This document shows positions 39,053 to 39,820 of a stretch of 39,820 nt of DNA, piece after piece (within the stretch, counting starts at the first letter, position 1; the number at the start of each line of letters is the position of its first letter). The translations under genes and the position numbers were made by a program. The notes under the pieces were generated by a model that had not been told where the DNA came from, did not search any database, and saw only the letters and a list, made by a program, of their open reading frames with translations. This DNA comes from Actinomadura harenae (GTDB lineage Bacteria > Actinomycetota > Actinomycetes > Streptosporangiales > Streptosporangiaceae), in contig NZ_RFFG01000074.1 in NCBI RefSeq assembly GCF_003696215.1, positions 1 to 39,820 on the forward strand. The letters are read 5' to 3'.

Positions 39053-39645
39053 TGACCGACATCCTCGACACGGTGCCGGACCTCGCGCCGACGCCGTCGC
39101 AGACCGTCGGGCCGTTCTTCGGCTACGCGCTGCCCTACGCCGAGGGCCCCGAGGTCGTCCCCGGCTGGCACCCGGACGCGATCACCGTCCGGGGCCGGGT
39201 GCTGGACGGCGCGGGCGCCCCCGTCCCGGACGCGCTCGTCGAGATCTGGCAGGCCGACGCCGACGGGCGCGTCCCGTCCGGCGTCGGCGGGCTGCGCCGC
39301 GCGCCGCACGACTTCTCCGGGTTCGGCCGCTGCGCCACCGACCCGGCGGGCCAGTACTGGTTCCGGACGGTCAAGCCGGGCGCGAGCGGCCCGGACGCGC
39401 CGCACATCGCGGTGCTGGTGTTCGCGCGCGGGCTGCTGAAGCCCGTCCGCACACGGCTCTACTTCCCGCAGGACGCGGGCGCGCACGAGGCCGACCCGCT
39501 GCTGTCGGCCGTCCCGGCCGAACGCCGCCCGACCCTGGTGGCGGAGGCGGTGGCGGAGGCGGTGTCCGAGGCGGGGGGCACCCGGACCTATCGTTTCGAC
39601 ATCCACCTTCAGGGCGAGCGGGAGACGGTCTTCCTTGGCATCTGA
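39052..39645 (+). CDS. pcaG: Protocatechuate 3,4-dioxygenase, alpha subunit
   Basis: ATG 39052 overlaps the pcaH stop. The product is 197 aa. It has the typical alpha-subunit start TPSQTVGPFFGYALPY, VEIWQADADGRV, FSGFGRCATDPAGQYWF, and APHIAVLVFARGLLK where the beta subunit has the His ligands, so iron is bound by PcaH only. RTRLYFPQDAGAHEADPLL and a terminal FDIHLQG complete the match. It forms the (alpha-beta-Fe) protomer with PcaH. Confidence 0.96.
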   Translation: MTDILDTVPDLAPTPSQTVGPFFGYALPYAEGPEVVPGWHPDAITVRGRVLDGAGAPVPDALVEIWQADADGRVPSGVGGLRRAPHDFSGFGRCATDPAGQYWFRTVKPGASGPDAPHIAVLVFARGLLKPVRTRLYFPQDAGAHEADPLLSAVPAERRPTLVAEAVAEAVSEAGGTRTYRFDIHLQGERETVFLGI

Positions 39646-39820
39646 CGAGCCGTCCGGCACGGACGAGCCGCTCTGTCGCGGGCCGCTCGACGTCGGCCTG
39701 CTGTCGCCGGTCCGCGCCGGGACGGCCGCCGAGGCGCTGACTGGCGACGCCGCGTGGCTGCGCGCGCTGCTGGACGCCGAGGCGGCGCTGGCCCGCGCGC
39801 AGGCGCGGCTCGGTCTCGTC
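39635..39820 (+). CDS. pcaB: 3-Carboxy-cis,cis-muconate cycloisomerase, N-terminal part
   Basis: The gene is cut by the right edge; 62 codons are visible. TTG 39635 inside the end of pcaG is the likely start, with GGGAG about 10 nt upstream; no better start lies before the first conserved block. DVGLLSPVRAGTAAEALTGD and LLDAEAALARAQARLG are the usual N-terminal helices of PcaB in the fumarase/aspartase superfamily. The enzyme cyclises the PcaHG product to 4-carboxymuconolactone. Active-site motifs lie outside the window. Confidence 0.85.
   Translation, partial: MASDEPSGTDEPLCRGPLDVGLLSPVRAGTAAEALTGDAAWLRALLDAEAALARAQARLGLV

Noticed and set aside
1..39820. tRNA, rRNA or CRISPR array
   Set aside because: No cloverleaf with a GGTTCAAATCC-like T arm, no rRNA signature and no regularly spaced direct repeats were seen. 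The repeats at 16989-17125 have no spacers.

Overview
The window is very GC-rich, with mostly G/C-ending codons, frequent GTG/TTG starts and densely overlapping operons. Actinobacterial signature families are present (XRE-DUF5753 with DUF397 pairs, DUF574 methyltransferase, HelD-type ATPase, 2-methylisoborneol genes). Together they indicate the chromosome of a filamentous actinomycete, possibly of the Streptosporangiales/Thermomonosporaceae type. The genus is inference.

Layout. (1) 1-2394: start of an ABC transporter ATPase gene (minus, runs off the left edge), a small unknown gene, a WhiJ-like XRE regulator with its DUF397 partner, and the first 106 codons of a DUF574 SAM-dependent methyltransferase. 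(2) 2390-14327: an integrated mobile element of about 11.9 kb. It carries a large serine integrase next to attL, a translationally coupled minus-strand operon of eight genes (small membrane proteins, a TraD/VirD4-type ATPase, a replication-relaxation protein, a DUF4282 protein), two plus-strand genes of unknown function, its own XRE-DUF5753/DUF397 pair, and a right-end cargo block with an endonuclease/exonuclease/phosphatase-family protein. The element splits the methyltransferase gene; joining the halves at the shared CGATC restores a continuous 265-codon frame. (3) 14323-19445: 3' part of the methyltransferase, a HelD-family ATPase, and a two-subunit acyl-CoA dehydrogenase behind a TetR-like palindrome. 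(4) 19485-29094: a sugar locus with a minus-strand operon (mannose-6-phosphate isomerase, ABC ATPase, permease, binding lipoprotein, PfkB kinase), a divergent LacI regulator and a secreted GH92 alpha-mannosidase. Copies of a TGACAACGTTGTCA-like palindrome lie before both the operon and the GH92 gene, suggesting one mannoside-use regulon. (5) 29195-32231: a universal stress protein and the 2-methylisoborneol pair (GPP C-methyltransferase and MIB synthase). (6) 32416-36740: an OmpR-type two-component system, a D-Ala-D-Ala carboxypeptidase and a SigG/SigX5-like ECF sigma factor. (7) 36978-39820: protocatechuate branch of the beta-ketoadipate pathway, pcaI-pcaJ-pcaH-pcaG-pcaB, the last cut by the right edge.

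The most noteworthy features are the in-frame disruption of the methyltransferase and a second copy, inside the element, of the host regulatory module that lies just outside it. The two copies share promoter and leader sequence, so host-element regulatory cross-talk is plausible. All assignments come from reading the sequence and from family knowledge; no database search was run.
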